From NCBI RefSeq assembly GCF_019578655.1, contig NC_063258.1, positions 16,310,802 through 16,374,801 on the forward strand: a DNA stretch of 64,000 nucleotides. Direction: 5' to 3'. The stretch's first letter is position 1. The number at the start of each line of letters is the position of its first letter. The notes under the pieces are model-generated. The model searched no databases. It saw nothing but the letters and a program-made list of their open reading frames with translations, and was not told where the DNA came from. Position numbers and translations under genes: made by a program. This stretch comes from Ricinus communis (taxonomy: Eukaryota; Streptophyta; Magnoliopsida; Malpighiales; Euphorbiaceae). Below are positions 1-9,390 of this stretch, piece after piece.

Positions 1-345
1 TTTTTACCAATAAAAGTGCTCATGCAACATATCTAAAGTCTTAGCAACACCAAAATGCCCCATCAATCCTCCCTCCTGCGATTATTTTAAAAATAATCTT
101 CGTATAGAACAATTAGGCACACACAATCGATTATCCTTAAACAAGTAGCTATCATGCCTATAGTATTTATCAAAAGCTCCATGCTCGCATGCATCATACA
201 CACTTCCAACATCAGGATCATCAAGATAATGTTCTTTAAGCAATTCAAATCTAATCAATTTAGAATGAAGTGTGTTAATCAAGTCATACCTCTTGGAGAG
301 TGCATCAGCCACCACATTATCCTTACCCTTCTTATATTTGATCAC
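1..345 (-). pseudogene. Element B: RNase H end and integrase zinc-binding domain start
   Basis: The minus strand reads a peptide containing [17 protein letters not shown], the end of a Gypsy RNase H domain with its last catalytic Asp, followed by the usual spacer. Near the window edge it then reads EGGLMGHFGVAKTLDML, the HH part of the integrase HHCC zinc-binding domain. A frame break lies near position 80, where the usual His before EGG is lost. The rest of integrase would lie to the left of the window. It is closely related to the equivalent part of element A (4,417-4,720). Confidence 0.85.
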
Positions 346-689
346 ATAAGAAAAAGTCTCTATAAATGAACTCTAAGTTGCATGCCTTTTGTTCAATTTA
401 TTTTGACCTTTCAAATGCTTTAAGCTCTCATGATCTGTATGAATTACGAATTCTTTGGGCAATAAGTAATGTTGCCATGTCTCCAATGCCCGCACCAATG
501 CAAACATCTCCTTATCATAGTTGGGATAGTATAAGCTTGCCCCACTAAGCTTTTCACTAAAATAAGCAATTGGCCTACCCTCTTACATCAATGCAGCTCC
601 AATTTCAACATTAGAAGCATCACATTCAATCTCAAAAGTAGAATCAGAATTAGGCAAAGCAAGTAAAGGAGCATTAATCAATTTATCTT
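346..689 (-). pseudogene. Element B: RNase H domain with two stops
   Basis: Translating the minus strand gives [20 protein letters not shown], then [20 protein letters not shown], then [20 protein letters not shown]. These are the classic blocks of the plant Ty3/Gypsy RNase H. The Asp of ECDAS, the Glu of DKEMFAL and the Asp of HTDHES are all present. In-frame stops interrupt it after GAALM and after NKRHAT. It cleaves the RNA strand of RNA-DNA hybrids during reverse transcription. This copy cannot make a continuous product. Confidence 0.85.
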
Positions 690-1193
690 TTAAAACATGA
701 AATGCCTATCTTGTGCCTCTCCCAGTTTAAAATCTACATGCTTCTTAATAACCTTAGTTAAAGGGGCAGCAAGGGTAGAAAAATCCCTAACAAATTGCCT
801 ATAAAAGCTAGCTAGGCCATGAAAAGATCTCACCTCACTCACACTCTTAGGTGTCGGCCAAAAAGCAATAGCCTTTACCTTTTCTTTATGTACCTCAATC
901 CCATTACCACTAACAACCAATCTAAGAAAAGCTACCTTAGGAGTGCAAAATTCACACTTGCCAAGATTAGCATAAAGCTTTTTTCCTTGCAAGACATCAA
1001 ATAAAGTCCTAAGATGCTCTAAATGCTCATGCATGGATTTGCTATAGACTAATATGTCACCAAAATATACAACAATAAACTTGCCGATAAAAGGATGCAA
1101 AACATGATTCATAAGTCTTATAAAGGTACTATTGCATTAGTTAGCATAAAAGGCATCACTAGCCACTCATACAAACCATAATTAGTCTTAAAG
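690..1193 (-). pseudogene. Element B: reverse transcriptase, C-terminal half
   Basis: The minus strand reads FKTNYGLYEWLVMPF, then MNHVLHPFIGKFIVVYFGDI, then KVKAIAFWPTPKSVSEVRSF and FRDFST-like thumb blocks. These are RT fingers/palm to connection blocks of a plant Ty3/Gypsy element. The catalytic box should read YFDD but here is Y-F-G-D; the Gly codon is at 1,059-1,061. That substitution removes one of the two metal-binding Asp residues. The normal GLTNAPSTF stretch upstream of MNHVL is disturbed, with a stop. The domain is cut at 1,193 by element A and continues at 6,675. Confidence 0.88.
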
Positions 1194-1198
1194 GCAGT
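1194..1198. repeat. Target-site duplication of element A, left copy (GCAGT)
   Basis: GCAGT directly precedes the TGATATGG terminus of the left LTR, and the same five bases follow the right LTR at 6,670-6,674. Five bases is the usual duplication size for Ty3/Gypsy integration. Confidence 0.9.
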
Positions 1199-2118
1199 TG
1201 ATATGGACCAACCACCATCACATGGATTTCATAAAGATGGACTTGATGAAGATGAGCAAGAGCATGGAGGAGTTCGGCCAAAGCTTCAAGCCCAAGATCA
1301 AAGTCAAGCTATTGAGGCTAAAGACCCAATACAATTGCCTTAAGGCCTAATAACTAGATCAAGATCCAAGAAGTATTAACAAGCCTTAATTCAACACATG
1401 CAAGGCCTTGTGAATTCGGCCCAAAAGGAATTATAAGGAGTTCAAGGCTTTAGTTTAAGTGAAGGCCCAACTCAACTTAATGTATTACAAGTCCAAGTGT
1501 TTAATGGGCTTACTTAATCATTTATTTGGGCTCAAAAAAACCAAAGCTACTGAATTGGAGCATATGAAGACTTTGGGCCTAACTTAGCTTATGTTTTAAG
1601 GCCCATATGCATGACTTTAGTAAATTAGGGTTTCTTCACTTAAGTTGGGCGGCTGCAAATGTTATCTACCCCAGTTAGGATTTTGTTTAAGTTATCTCTT
1701 TAGTTAGGATGGTTATCTTTATCCTATATGAGACGTAAATCCTTATTAGTTAAGATTTAGGGTTTTCTAAGGCCTATATAAGGCTAGTACAAACTTTGAT
1801 ATGGGAATTAAGTTGAAACTTGAATGATAATTGGTATTTTTACCTTAAAGCTTGTTTGCTTTGTCTTTATGTTCTTGTGTAGAATGCATGCTTAAGAAAT
1901 ATTCAAGTAGATTTATCATCTTCTTGTGGAGTGTTTCGAAATTGGGATTTAGGAACAAGTTTTTTAAATTCTAATACTTGATCATCTCTCTAAGTAATAT
2001 GTTTTATAACCTTTTTTAGCGGTTGAACCAAATTATTTCTTGGGGTTTTCATGTTAATGTTTTGGGGGTCCACAATTCAAAAGGGGTTCTCAAGCTTATT
2101 CATGGAGGTTCCATATCA
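1199..2118 (+). repeat. 5' LTR of element A
   Basis: This 920-bp copy matches 5,746-6,669 with scattered substitutions and small indels. It starts TGATATGG and ends CCATATCA. It contains a TATA box (1,775-1,781). Its first part encodes the remains of the pol C-terminal tail (matching the LITRSRSKK stretch of the right LTR). Confidence 0.92.
1775..1781 (+). promoter_or_regulatory. TATA box in the 5' LTR of element A
   Basis: GGCCTATATAAGGC lies about 340 bp before the LTR end, the usual place for the U3 TATA box. The same site recurs in the right LTR and in the solo LTR at 14,418. Confidence 0.7.
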
Positions 2119-2120
2119 TT

Positions 2121-2138
2121 TGGTATCAAAGCTTTGGC
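2121..2138 (+). other. Primer-binding site of element A (initiator tRNA-Met type)
   Basis: TGGTATCAAAGC begins two bases after the LTR end. Plant elements that prime with initiator Met tRNA typically have TGGTATCAGAGC, so this copy differs by one base (A for G). Confidence 0.88.
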
Positions 2139-2508
2139 TCTATATCAGGTTTTATCCTTTCATATTTTCATTAGTCAATTCTGATTTCTTATGTTTCTTT
2201 GTTCTTTCTTTTAATTCAGTTCATGTTATTAGTTCTTTATTTAAGTCAATTGTTAGAGTTCTAACATTAAAGAATATATAGTTTTGGTATTTTAATTTTG
2301 TCCTTTTTGTTATTCGTTCATTAAGGTTAGTTATTCTCCATTACATCTTGTTCTTACATTTTTTTTGCTTAATCGTGTTCACTAAGTCTAGTTTTGTGTT
2401 CTATTTGTCGTGTCATTTTAATTTTGATTTGTTTTGAGTGTTAAATAAGTGACTTGTGTGTGAAAGATGTATTATCAAAAAGATTGAAATGAGCAACAAA
2501 GGGACAAC
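2139..2508 (+). other. Element A leader; gag absent
   Basis: About 370 bp of AT-rich, T-rich sequence separates the primer-binding site from the protease. I see no gag domain and no CCHC zinc knuckle. Related element B has about 1 kb of gag at this place. Confidence 0.75.
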
Positions 2509-2835
2509 TTGTTCCACACAAGATTTCATATACAAGGCAAGGTGTGTAATGTGATTATTGATAATGGGAGTTGCATTAATGTTGTAAGTACTCTCTTGAT
2601 TAGTAGATTGGGGCTGCCTACCATACCATACCCACATCCATATAAGCTTCAATGGCTTAATGATTGTGGTGAGGTTAAGGTAAACCAGCAAGCAATTATT
2701 TGCTTTTCTATTGGTAAATATCATGATGAGGTCTTGTACAATGTAGTACTATTGCATGCTAGTGAAATTTTACTTGGGAGACCATGGCAATTTGACGATT
2801 GGGCAATGCATGATAGGTACCTCAATAGGTATTAA
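2509..2835 (+). pseudogene. Element A: aspartic protease (retropepsin-like)
   Basis: This 108-codon open stretch reads MFHTRFHIQGKVCNVIIDNG, then SCINVVSTLLISRLGL, and later EILLGRPWQFD. This is the plant Gypsy retropepsin layout. The catalytic box is Asp-Asn-Gly-Ser here; element B has Asp-Gly-Gly-Ser at the same place, so the second residue has changed. The ILLGRPWQFD block is the conserved C-terminal part. The domain would release mature gag and pol proteins from the polyprotein. It starts almost directly after the leader, which places the gag deletion immediately upstream. The ATG at 2,509 is probably an internal Met, not a true start. Confidence 0.82.
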
Positions 2836-3065
2836 TTCACCAAGGATGGAAGAAAGACCATATTGACACCACTTTTATCAAAGGAAGTATATGAAGAAAA
2901 ATGTAAGATGGAAAAGATGATAGTGGAGGCCAAAAAGAAAAGAAAAAGAGAGTAAAAAGAGTGTTTTAGAGAATGAAATAAAAAAGATTTACAGTAAAGA
3001 AAAAGTAGTAAAGAATCGGCCTAGAGAGATAAGTGAAAAGAATGTGAGCTTAATAGCTAGAGCAA
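2836..3065 (+). pseudogene. Element A: protease-RT linker, Lys/Glu-rich
   Basis: The reading continues TKDGRKTILTPLLSKEVYEE and then a Lys/Glu/Arg-rich stretch interrupted by stops. The same low-complexity charged spacer lies between protease and RT in element B (7,226-7,430). It has no catalytic role that I know of. Confidence 0.65.
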
Positions 3066-4027
3066 GTGAGGTTAGGCAAGCTTTGTATTCTAACCAGTTT
3101 ATATTTGTACTTTTGTATAGAGGGGCTTATTTTGCCATTAATGACCTTAATCCATCTTTGCCTAGTGTTTTTATTGAAGTTTTGTAGTAATTTGAAGATA
3201 TGTTTCCCGAGGAGAAGCCAAGTGGTTTACCACCAATTAGAGGTATAGAACATCATATAGACTTCATTCTAGGGGCTGTCATACCTAATAGACCAGCATA
3301 TAAGACTAATCTGAGTGAGACTAAGAAGATCCAAGGACAAGTGGTGGAATTGCTAGATAAAGGTTATGTAAGAGAAAGTTTGAGTCCTTGTTCCATACAC
3401 CTGTTATTCTTGTACTAAAGAAAGAATGTGTGTGGATTATTGAGCCATCAAGAAGATCACTATAAAGTATTGTCATCATATTCCTAGGTTAGATGATATG
3501 CTTGATGAACTGTATGGTTCTTATTTGTTTACTAAGATTGACTTGAAATCTGGTTATTATCAAATTCGCATGAATGTTGGGGATGATGGAAAACAACATT
3601 TAAGACTAAATATGGCTTGTATGAATGGCTTATTATTCCTTTTGGTCTTACTAATGCACTTAGTACTTCCATAATATTGATGAATCATGTTTTGCATGGA
3701 TACTTGGATAAATTTGTAGTTGTTTATTTTGATGACATTTTGAGTTATTCTAGATCTTTAGATGAACATATTATGCATGTGCGTTTAGATTTAGGTATTC
3801 TTAAAAAAGAAAAGTTGTATGCTAAACTGAAGAAGTGTATTTTTTGCATCGAGAAGGTTATCTTTTTAGGTTTTGTAGTATCTAGTCAAGATGTTAAGGT
3901 TGATAAGGACAAGGTAAAAGGTACAAGAGAGCACTTAAGAATCGCGAGTGATGTAAGAATCTATCATGGACTTGCGGGTTTCTATGGGAGATTCATTAAG
4001 ACTGTCAGCACTATAATTGCACATTAA
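3066..4027 (+). pseudogene. Element A: reverse transcriptase, several frameshifts
   Basis: RT blocks run in order but in different frames: MFPEEKPSGLPPIRGIEHHI at 3,200, then [18 protein letters not shown] near 3,535, then [18 protein letters not shown] at about 3,610, then [11 protein letters not shown] near 3,710 and [18 protein letters not shown]. Both the first catalytic Asp (in KIDLKSG) and the YFDD box are preserved, unlike element B. Frame changes lie near 3,410 and 3,590, and a stop lies just before MFPEE. The domain would copy element RNA to DNA, but no continuous product is possible. Confidence 0.88.
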
Positions 4028-4461
4028 ATGAGTTAAGAAAATTTTTGGATTTGTATGGGGTGATGCATAAGAACATGCATTTAATGAACTTAAGGATAAA
4101 TTGTATAATGAACCTTTGCTTGCTTTACCTAACTTTGATAAGACCTTTGAAATTGAATGTGATGCTAGTGGTATAGGAGTTGGAGCTGTTTTAATGCAGG
4201 ATCAAAGACCACTAATGTATTTTAGTGAAAAATTAAGTGGGACAGCTTTGAAGTATCCAACATATGACAAGAAATTATATGCTTTAGTTTGAGCTTTGCA
4301 AACATGGCAACATAGACCATGAAAGTTTAAAACACTTAAAGGATCAAGATAAGTTGAACCGAAGGCATGCTAAATGGGTAGAATTTATTCAAACATTTCC
4401 ATATATGATCAAATACAAACAAGGTAAAAAGAATGTGGTTGCAGATGCATTGTCTAGAAGG
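4028..4461 (+). pseudogene. Element A: RNase H, with a small internal deletion
   Basis: [17 protein letters not shown] and [20 protein letters not shown] are clear RNase H blocks (4,150-4,290). After LQTWQH the sequence jumps straight to DHESLKH, so the roughly ten residues that element B has between WQH and DHES ([11 protein letters not shown]) are missing and the frame changes. [10 protein letters not shown] closes the domain at about 4,460. Catalytic Asp residues are still encoded, but in separate frames. Confidence 0.85.
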
Positions 4462-5573
4462 TATACTTTACTTAATTCACTTACTTCTAAACTATTAGGT
4501 TTTGAGTTTATTAAGGGATTGTATCAACATGATGATGATTTTGTTGGATTCTATGCATCTTGTGATAATGGGGCTGCTTTAGATGATTTTTATCTGTTTG
4601 ATGGTGTCATGTTTAAAAGAAATAGATTGTGCGTTTCTAAGTGTTCTGTAAGGGAATTATTGATTAAGGAAGCACATGAAGGAGGTTTAATAGGTCATTT
4701 TGGTGTAAATAGGACCTATGATATGCCGCTTGAACAATTCTTTAGCCTTGTATGAAACAGGGATATGAATAAAATTTATGAGCATTGCATCACATGTAAA
4801 AAGGCTAAGTCTAGATTAAAACCGCATAGTTTATGTACTCCATTACCCATTCCTAGTGAACCTTGAATTTGGTATGTATATGGATTTTATGCTTGGATTG
4901 CCTAGGACGAGGAAAGGACGTGATCGTATCTTTGTTGTGGTTGATAGATTTAGTAAGATGGCTCATTTTATGCTATGTCATAAAATTGATAATTCCATAA
5001 ATATTGCTAATTTGTTATTTAAAGAGGTTGTGCATTTACATGGCAATACCTAAAAGCATTGTTAGTGATAGAGATGTTAAGTTTTTGAGTCATTTTTAGC
5101 GTGTGTTATTGGGAAAGCTTGGTACTAAGTTGTTGTTTTCTACTACATGTCACCCATAAACCGATAGAAACACTGAAGTAGTGAATAGGACTTTGATTAC
5201 TTTGCTTAGGGCGATCATTCAAAAGAATGTTAGGACTTGGGAGGATTGTTTACCATTTGTGGAATTTGCATACAATTGGGCTATTCATAGCACTACTCAT
5301 TGCTCTCCATTTGATATTGTATATGGTTTTAGTCCCCTTATTCCTATTGATTTATTACCTTTACCCCCTAACAAGTTTGTGAGTGTTGATACAAGTACTA
5401 AGGCAGATTTGATGTGCAAGCTACAAAAGCAAGTGAAGGAGAGGATTGAAAAGAAAAATGCTCAAGTAGTTAATCGTGTCAATAAAGGAAGGAAGCCTAT
5501 GATATTTCAAACTGGTGATTGGATTTGGGTGCACTTTCGCGAAGGAGAGATTTCCATATCAAAGGAAGTCTAA
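4462..5573 (+). pseudogene. Element A: integrase, three pieces in different frames
   Basis: The zinc-binding domain is visible as [14 protein letters not shown] (about 4,675) and, after a stop, CITCKKAKSR (about 4,790). The core starts [18 protein letters not shown] with the first catalytic Asp. The second Asp is in IVSDRDVKFLSHF at about 5,070, after a frame change near 5,050. The catalytic Glu is in TEVVNRTL at about 5,190. The C-terminal part reads WEDCLPFVEFAYNW and QTGDWIWVHFREG. All DDE residues are encoded but not in one frame. The enzyme would insert the cDNA into the chromosome. Confidence 0.88.
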
Positions 5574-5842
5574 GTTGAACCGAAGGGAGATGGTCCTTTT
5601 TGAAAAGGATCAATGACAATGCTTATAAAGTGGACCTTCTAGGTGAGTATAATGTTAGTGTTACCTTTAATGTTGCTGATTTGAGTCCTTTTGATGCAGG
5701 TGATGGTATAGATTCAAGGACGAATCATCTTAAGGAGAGAGCGAATGATATGGACCAACCACCATTACATGGATTTCATGAAGATGGACTTGATGAAGAT
5801 GAGCAAGAGCATGGAGGAGTTCGGTCAAAGCTTCAAGCCTAA
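5574..5842 (+). pseudogene. Element A: pol C-terminal tail running into the 3' LTR
   Basis: RINDNAYKVDLLGEYNVSVT is the typical end of this lineage's pol. The open frame does not stop before the LTR: it crosses the purine tract and the LTR start at 5,746 and ends inside the LTR at 5,842. Further downstream the LTR encodes GLITRSRSKKFQQA, a basic motif I also see in the LTR of element B. I see no chromodomain. Confidence 0.7.
5730..5745 (+). other. Polypurine tract of element A
   Basis: AAGGAGAGAGCGAA sits directly before the TGATATGG start of the right LTR. It is purine-rich with a single C, as expected for the plus-strand primer site. Confidence 0.75.
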
Positions 5843-6669
5843 GAACAAAGTCAAGCTATTGAGGCTAAAGATCCAATACAATTGCCTCAAGGCCTAATAA
5901 CTAGATCAAGATCCAAGAAGTTTCAACAAGCCTTAATTCAACACATGCAAGGCCTTATGAATTCGACCCAAGAGGAATTACAAGGAGTTCAAGGCTTTAG
6001 TTTAAGTGAAGGCCCAACTCAACTTCATGTATTACAAGTTCAAGTGTTTAATGGGCTTACTTAATCTTTTATTTGGGCTCAAAAGACCAAAGCCGATGAA
6101 TTGGAGCATATGAAGACTTTGGGTCTAACTTAGCTTATGTTTTAAGGCCCATATGCGGGATTTAAGTAAATTAAAGGTTTCTTTACTTAAGTTGTGCGAG
6201 CTACACATGTTATTTACCCTAGTTAGGACATCATTTAAGTTATCTTTTTTAGTTAGGATGGTTATCTTTATCCTATATGAGATGTAAATCCTTATTAGTT
6301 AAGATTTAGGGTTTTTTAAGGCTTATATAAGGCTAGTACGAATTTTGATTTGGAAATTTAGTTCAAAGTTGAATGATAATTGGTATTTTTAACTTAAAGC
6401 TTGTTTGCTTTGTCTTTGTGTTCTTGTGTAGAATGCATTCTTAAGAAATATTCAAGTAGATTAATCATCTTCTTATGGAGTGTTTCAAAATTGGGATTTA
6501 GGAACAAGTTTTCTAAATTCTAATTCTTGATCATCTTTTTAAGTAATCTATTTTCTAACCTTTCTCAGGGATTGAATCAAATTTGTTTCTAGGGTTTTGA
6601 TGTTAATGTGTTGGGGGTCTGTAATTCAAAAATGGGGTTCTCAAGCTTATTCATGGAGGTTCCATATTA
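5746..6669 (+). repeat. 3' LTR of element A
   Basis: This 924-bp copy is the partner of 1,199-2,118. It ends CCATATTA where the left copy ends CCATATCA, one substitution in the inverted terminus. Several scattered differences from the left LTR suggest that the insertion is not recent. Confidence 0.92.
6324..6330 (+). promoter_or_regulatory. TATA box in the 3' LTR of element A
   Basis: TATATAA in the context GGCTTATATAAGGC, matching 1,775-1,781 of the left LTR. Confidence 0.65.
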
Positions 6670-6674
6670 GCAGT
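6670..6674. repeat. Target-site duplication of element A, right copy (GCAGT)
   Basis: Same five bases as 1,194-1,198, placed directly after the right LTR. Joining the flanks restores the RT reading WKTAFKTNYG of element B. Confidence 0.9.
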
Positions 6675-7225
6675 TTTCCATCTAATCCTTAATTTCATGC
6701 GTATTTGATGATATCCAGATTTAAGATTAATTTTAGAAAAGATTTTAGCACCATGTAATTCTTCTAACATATCATCTAATCTAGGAATTGGATGACAACA
6801 CTTTACTGTAATCTTTTTCATGGCGACAGTCGACACACATCCTCCAAGATCCATCTTTCATGGGCACCAAAAGAATAGGTAAAGACATAGGCTTGTACTC
6901 TATTTAATCAACCCTTTGGAAAGCAACTCTTCCACTTGCCATTATAATTCCTTAGTTTCTTCCGGGTTGCTTGATATGCAGGGTGATTAGGTATTTGTGC
7001 ACCAGGTATACAATTGATCTTATTCTCAATTCCTCTAACAGGCCGCAATCCATGTGGAATCTCCTACGGAAACACATCATCAAAATCCTACGGAAGAGTC
7101 TTAATGCTTTGAGGCAAATCCTCAAGCTTAGAGTTAGAAAAGATAACATGGCACCTTTAAAAATAAGCATAAGCATTCTTTTCTTAGGCAAGTAGGCTTT
7201 TCATACATCAACCTCTTTGGCATAG
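6675..7225 (-). pseudogene. Element B: reverse transcriptase, N-terminal half
   Basis: The minus strand reads [20 protein letters not shown], then AKIFSKINLKSGYHQIRMKL and RWKTA, which ends at element A. The first catalytic residue, normally Asp in KIDLKSG, is Asn here (KINLKSG), so this half is also catalytically damaged. Upstream, between about 6,855 and 7,225, RT fingers blocks (GLPPIRGIE-like, IPNHPAYQ) appear in shifting frames. The domain continues on the far side of element A at 1,193. Confidence 0.85.
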
Positions 7226-7430
7226 AAATTGACTTTTACTCATTTTGTTCACTTTTCACTAGACTCTCCTTTTCTTGTGCCTTACTTTTTTATTATTGTG
7301 CAAGCACTCGGACTCTCCTTTTTCCTCTCTTTCGCACACCTCTCATTATTTTTCTCACAGCTCTCCTTTTGCTCGTGCACCTTTTCTTTTTCATGTGCAC
7401 TCTCATATTTCACGTAATTGAATTTGGTCA
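7226..7430 (-). pseudogene. Element B: charged protease-RT linker
   Basis: The minus strand reads a run rich in Lys and Glu (for example HEKEKVHEQKESCEKNNERC). It matches in position and composition the linker of element A. On the plus strand the same bases look like a Ser/Phe/Leu-rich ORF, which is only its shadow. Confidence 0.65.
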
Positions 7431-7799
7431 TTATAGACCTGTTTAGGAGTTAAAGGTACAAGAGTAATAGGTTTGTTTTGAAAAGTAAAAGTATGGCAAT
7501 TAGTATGAAGAATCTTTCTATCAAACTGCTAAGGATGCTATAACAAGATATGACTAGCTTGCATAGGAATCGCATCATACAAAACTTGATATTTAGAACG
7601 TCCTATAGAGGAAAGAAATTAATGCTTGCCTAGTGACCTTAATATCACCATAATTATTCAACCAACGCAATCTATAGGACTTAGGATGTTTAGTTGTTTT
7701 CAAACAAAGTTTATCAACTAAACTAGCATTAACAACATTAGTACAACTTCCGCCATCTATAATTATACTACACAATTAATTTGCAATTGTACATTTAGT
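7431..7799 (-). pseudogene. Element B: aspartic protease
   Basis: The minus strand reads CSIIIDGGSCTNVVNASLVD, then RLRWLNNYGDIKVTRQALIS. In another frame it reads GRSKYQVLYDAIPMQASHIL and PITLVPLTPKQVYNDQI. The catalytic Asp-Gly-Gly box is intact. A frame change near 7,620 and a stop where ILLGRPWQFD should be break it. It is the homologue of 2,509-2,835 in element A. Confidence 0.83.
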
Positions 7800-8879
7800 A
7801 TCGAATATATTCTCACATTGTACTTCTTCCCCTTTGGCTTATACACTCAAAGCACGCATAGCCATATAAGAAAAGAGTTTATGATTAAGAGCATATTCGA
7901 CATCCTCCTTTTCTTGTGTGTCATCATCTAAGGCCGGCTCATCATCACTATCATCACCTTCACTCATTATATCACCATTTTCAATGATTGTCATAATTCT
8001 TTGATTGGGACATTCGAGCTTGCTTGTGTCCATATCTTTTGCACTTAAAGCATTGGATCTACGATCCCGAACCACTTGCTTTCCCTTTACCTTTACCATC
8101 TATGGACTCGTCTTTATTGTAAGTCAACTTGCTGGTACCAAAACTGCTTCCACCCTTTTGATTAGTCTAATTAGATTATTAGAAAACTTAGGTGTAGAGT
8201 TACCCGTCTGAACTTGCTTTCTCAACCTTAATAGCACCATGAAGGAGATCTTCCATGTCTACATAAGGTTGTAGCTCGACTAGGTCGGCAATATCTCGGT
8301 TAAGCCTATTAAGAAAACGTGCCATTGTTGCCTCCCTATTCTCATCTATGTTGGCTTGAGTCATGACTACCTCTATCTCTTGGTAGATTCATTCAAAGAC
8401 TTAGTTCCTTGTACAAGTTTCTGAAGTTTGTTATACAATTACCTATATAGTGTGAAAAACAAACTGTCTATGCATGAATCTCTTCATCTTTCCCTATATT
8501 GATATTGGATCCTCATCGTTGCACCTTTGAGCTATAACTAATTAATCCCACCATACACTAGCGTTATTAGTAAACTCAATAGAAACAAGTTTTACCTTTT
8601 TGTCTCATATGAAGTTATGGCATTATAACACGCGTTTGACCTTAACTTAATGGATCCCAAGTTCCCGTCCTTCCTTCCTTGTCCAAAGTTTTGGTTGGAG
8701 GTGCCATCGTCCTCGTTATCATCATCAATCTGATTCTGCCTCCTAGGTAGAGGTGGAGGTGGTGTTCGGTTTGGTTTCTCATCCCTTTCAAGTCTTAACT
8801 CATCCAACTGTGCTAAGATCCTTGCGGAAGTGTCTTACATGTACTTCTTCCACAGTCTATCATCATCATGTGTGTCCAT
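7800..8879 (-). pseudogene. Element B: gag with broken CCHC zinc knuckle
   Basis: A Met codon at 8,877-8,879 begins MDTHDDDRLWKKYM, followed by a stop and then LDELRLERDEKPNRTPPPPL, an acidic/Pro-rich gag N-terminus. At 8,215-8,330 the minus strand reads ARFLNRLNRDIADLVELQPY and VDMEDLLHGAIKVEK, the end of the retrotransposon gag domain. A zinc knuckle follows: CFKCKRYGH in one frame and ECPNQR in the next, so an indel splits it at about 8,030. An acidic tail (EGDDSDDEPALDDD) leads to the protease. The central gag domain (8,330-8,590) is badly degraded. Gag would form the particle that packages element RNA. Confidence 0.78.
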
Positions 8880-9390
8880 GATAACTACCTGCAAGAAACG
8901 TTAGAATGAAAATTCACTCCCATACGTGTTTCCTCTCAAGTGTTTAAGCACACACCTTCTAATGCACTCACTATCTCACACCACTTGCCTCGCTCTTAAA
9001 TTCTTACAAACACTTATCATTTACTAATCACAACTTGTAAATTATCAAAGAGAATTAAGAGTTGTTTTAGAGAAAAAAAAAAGAAAGAATTAGAGTTAAG
9101 AAATTTCGGGTAGAATGAAAGAAGAAGAAGTACCTCAATCCTTTGTTCTTAGAATGAGATTGGAGGCTAGGATTGAGAAAAGAAGGCTTGTTTTTGTTCT
9201 TGTATAAGAAAGAAAGAAGAAAAGCAAATGACTTTGGTTTTTGATGTGTTTAAGGTTTTCAATTAGAAAAGAAAAGAAGAAACGAATTTGTTTTTTGGTT
9301 TTGTTTTTATTTTTATTTTGTGTATCTTGATTAGAAAAAGAGGTAAGAAAGAGAATTATGTTTTAAGGTCTTTGGGTAAGAATGGTTTCG
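8880..9390 (-). other. Element B leader region
   Basis: About 500 bp between the gag start and the LTR. It holds purine-rich runs (AGAAAGAA-type) at 9,070-9,250 on the plus strand and no ORF. I found no convincing primer-binding site here. Confidence 0.5.

Larger units (their letters stand above)
1199..6669 (+). mobile_element. Ty3/Gypsy LTR retrotransposon A, structurally complete ends, no gag
   Basis: Two near-identical direct repeats (1,199-2,118 and 5,746-6,669) bound an internal region of about 3.6 kb. The LTRs start TGATATGG and end CCATATCA (CCATATTA in the right copy), an 8-bp inverted terminus. A primer-binding site follows the left LTR, a purine tract precedes the right one, and GCAGT is duplicated on both sides. 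Inside are protease, RT, RNase H and integrase in Ty3/Gypsy order, but no gag. The pol frame is broken many times. It inserted into element B in the opposite orientation and must be younger than B. Without gag and with broken pol it could only have moved using proteins from a helper element. Confidence 0.93.

Noticed and set aside
2413..2724. Minus-strand ORF over the element A leader and protease
   Set aside because: It is antisense to the protease and has no recognisable domain.
7229..7417. Plus-strand ORF rich in Phe, Ser and Leu that looks like a membrane peptide
   Set aside because: It is the antisense of the Lys/Glu-rich linker of element B.
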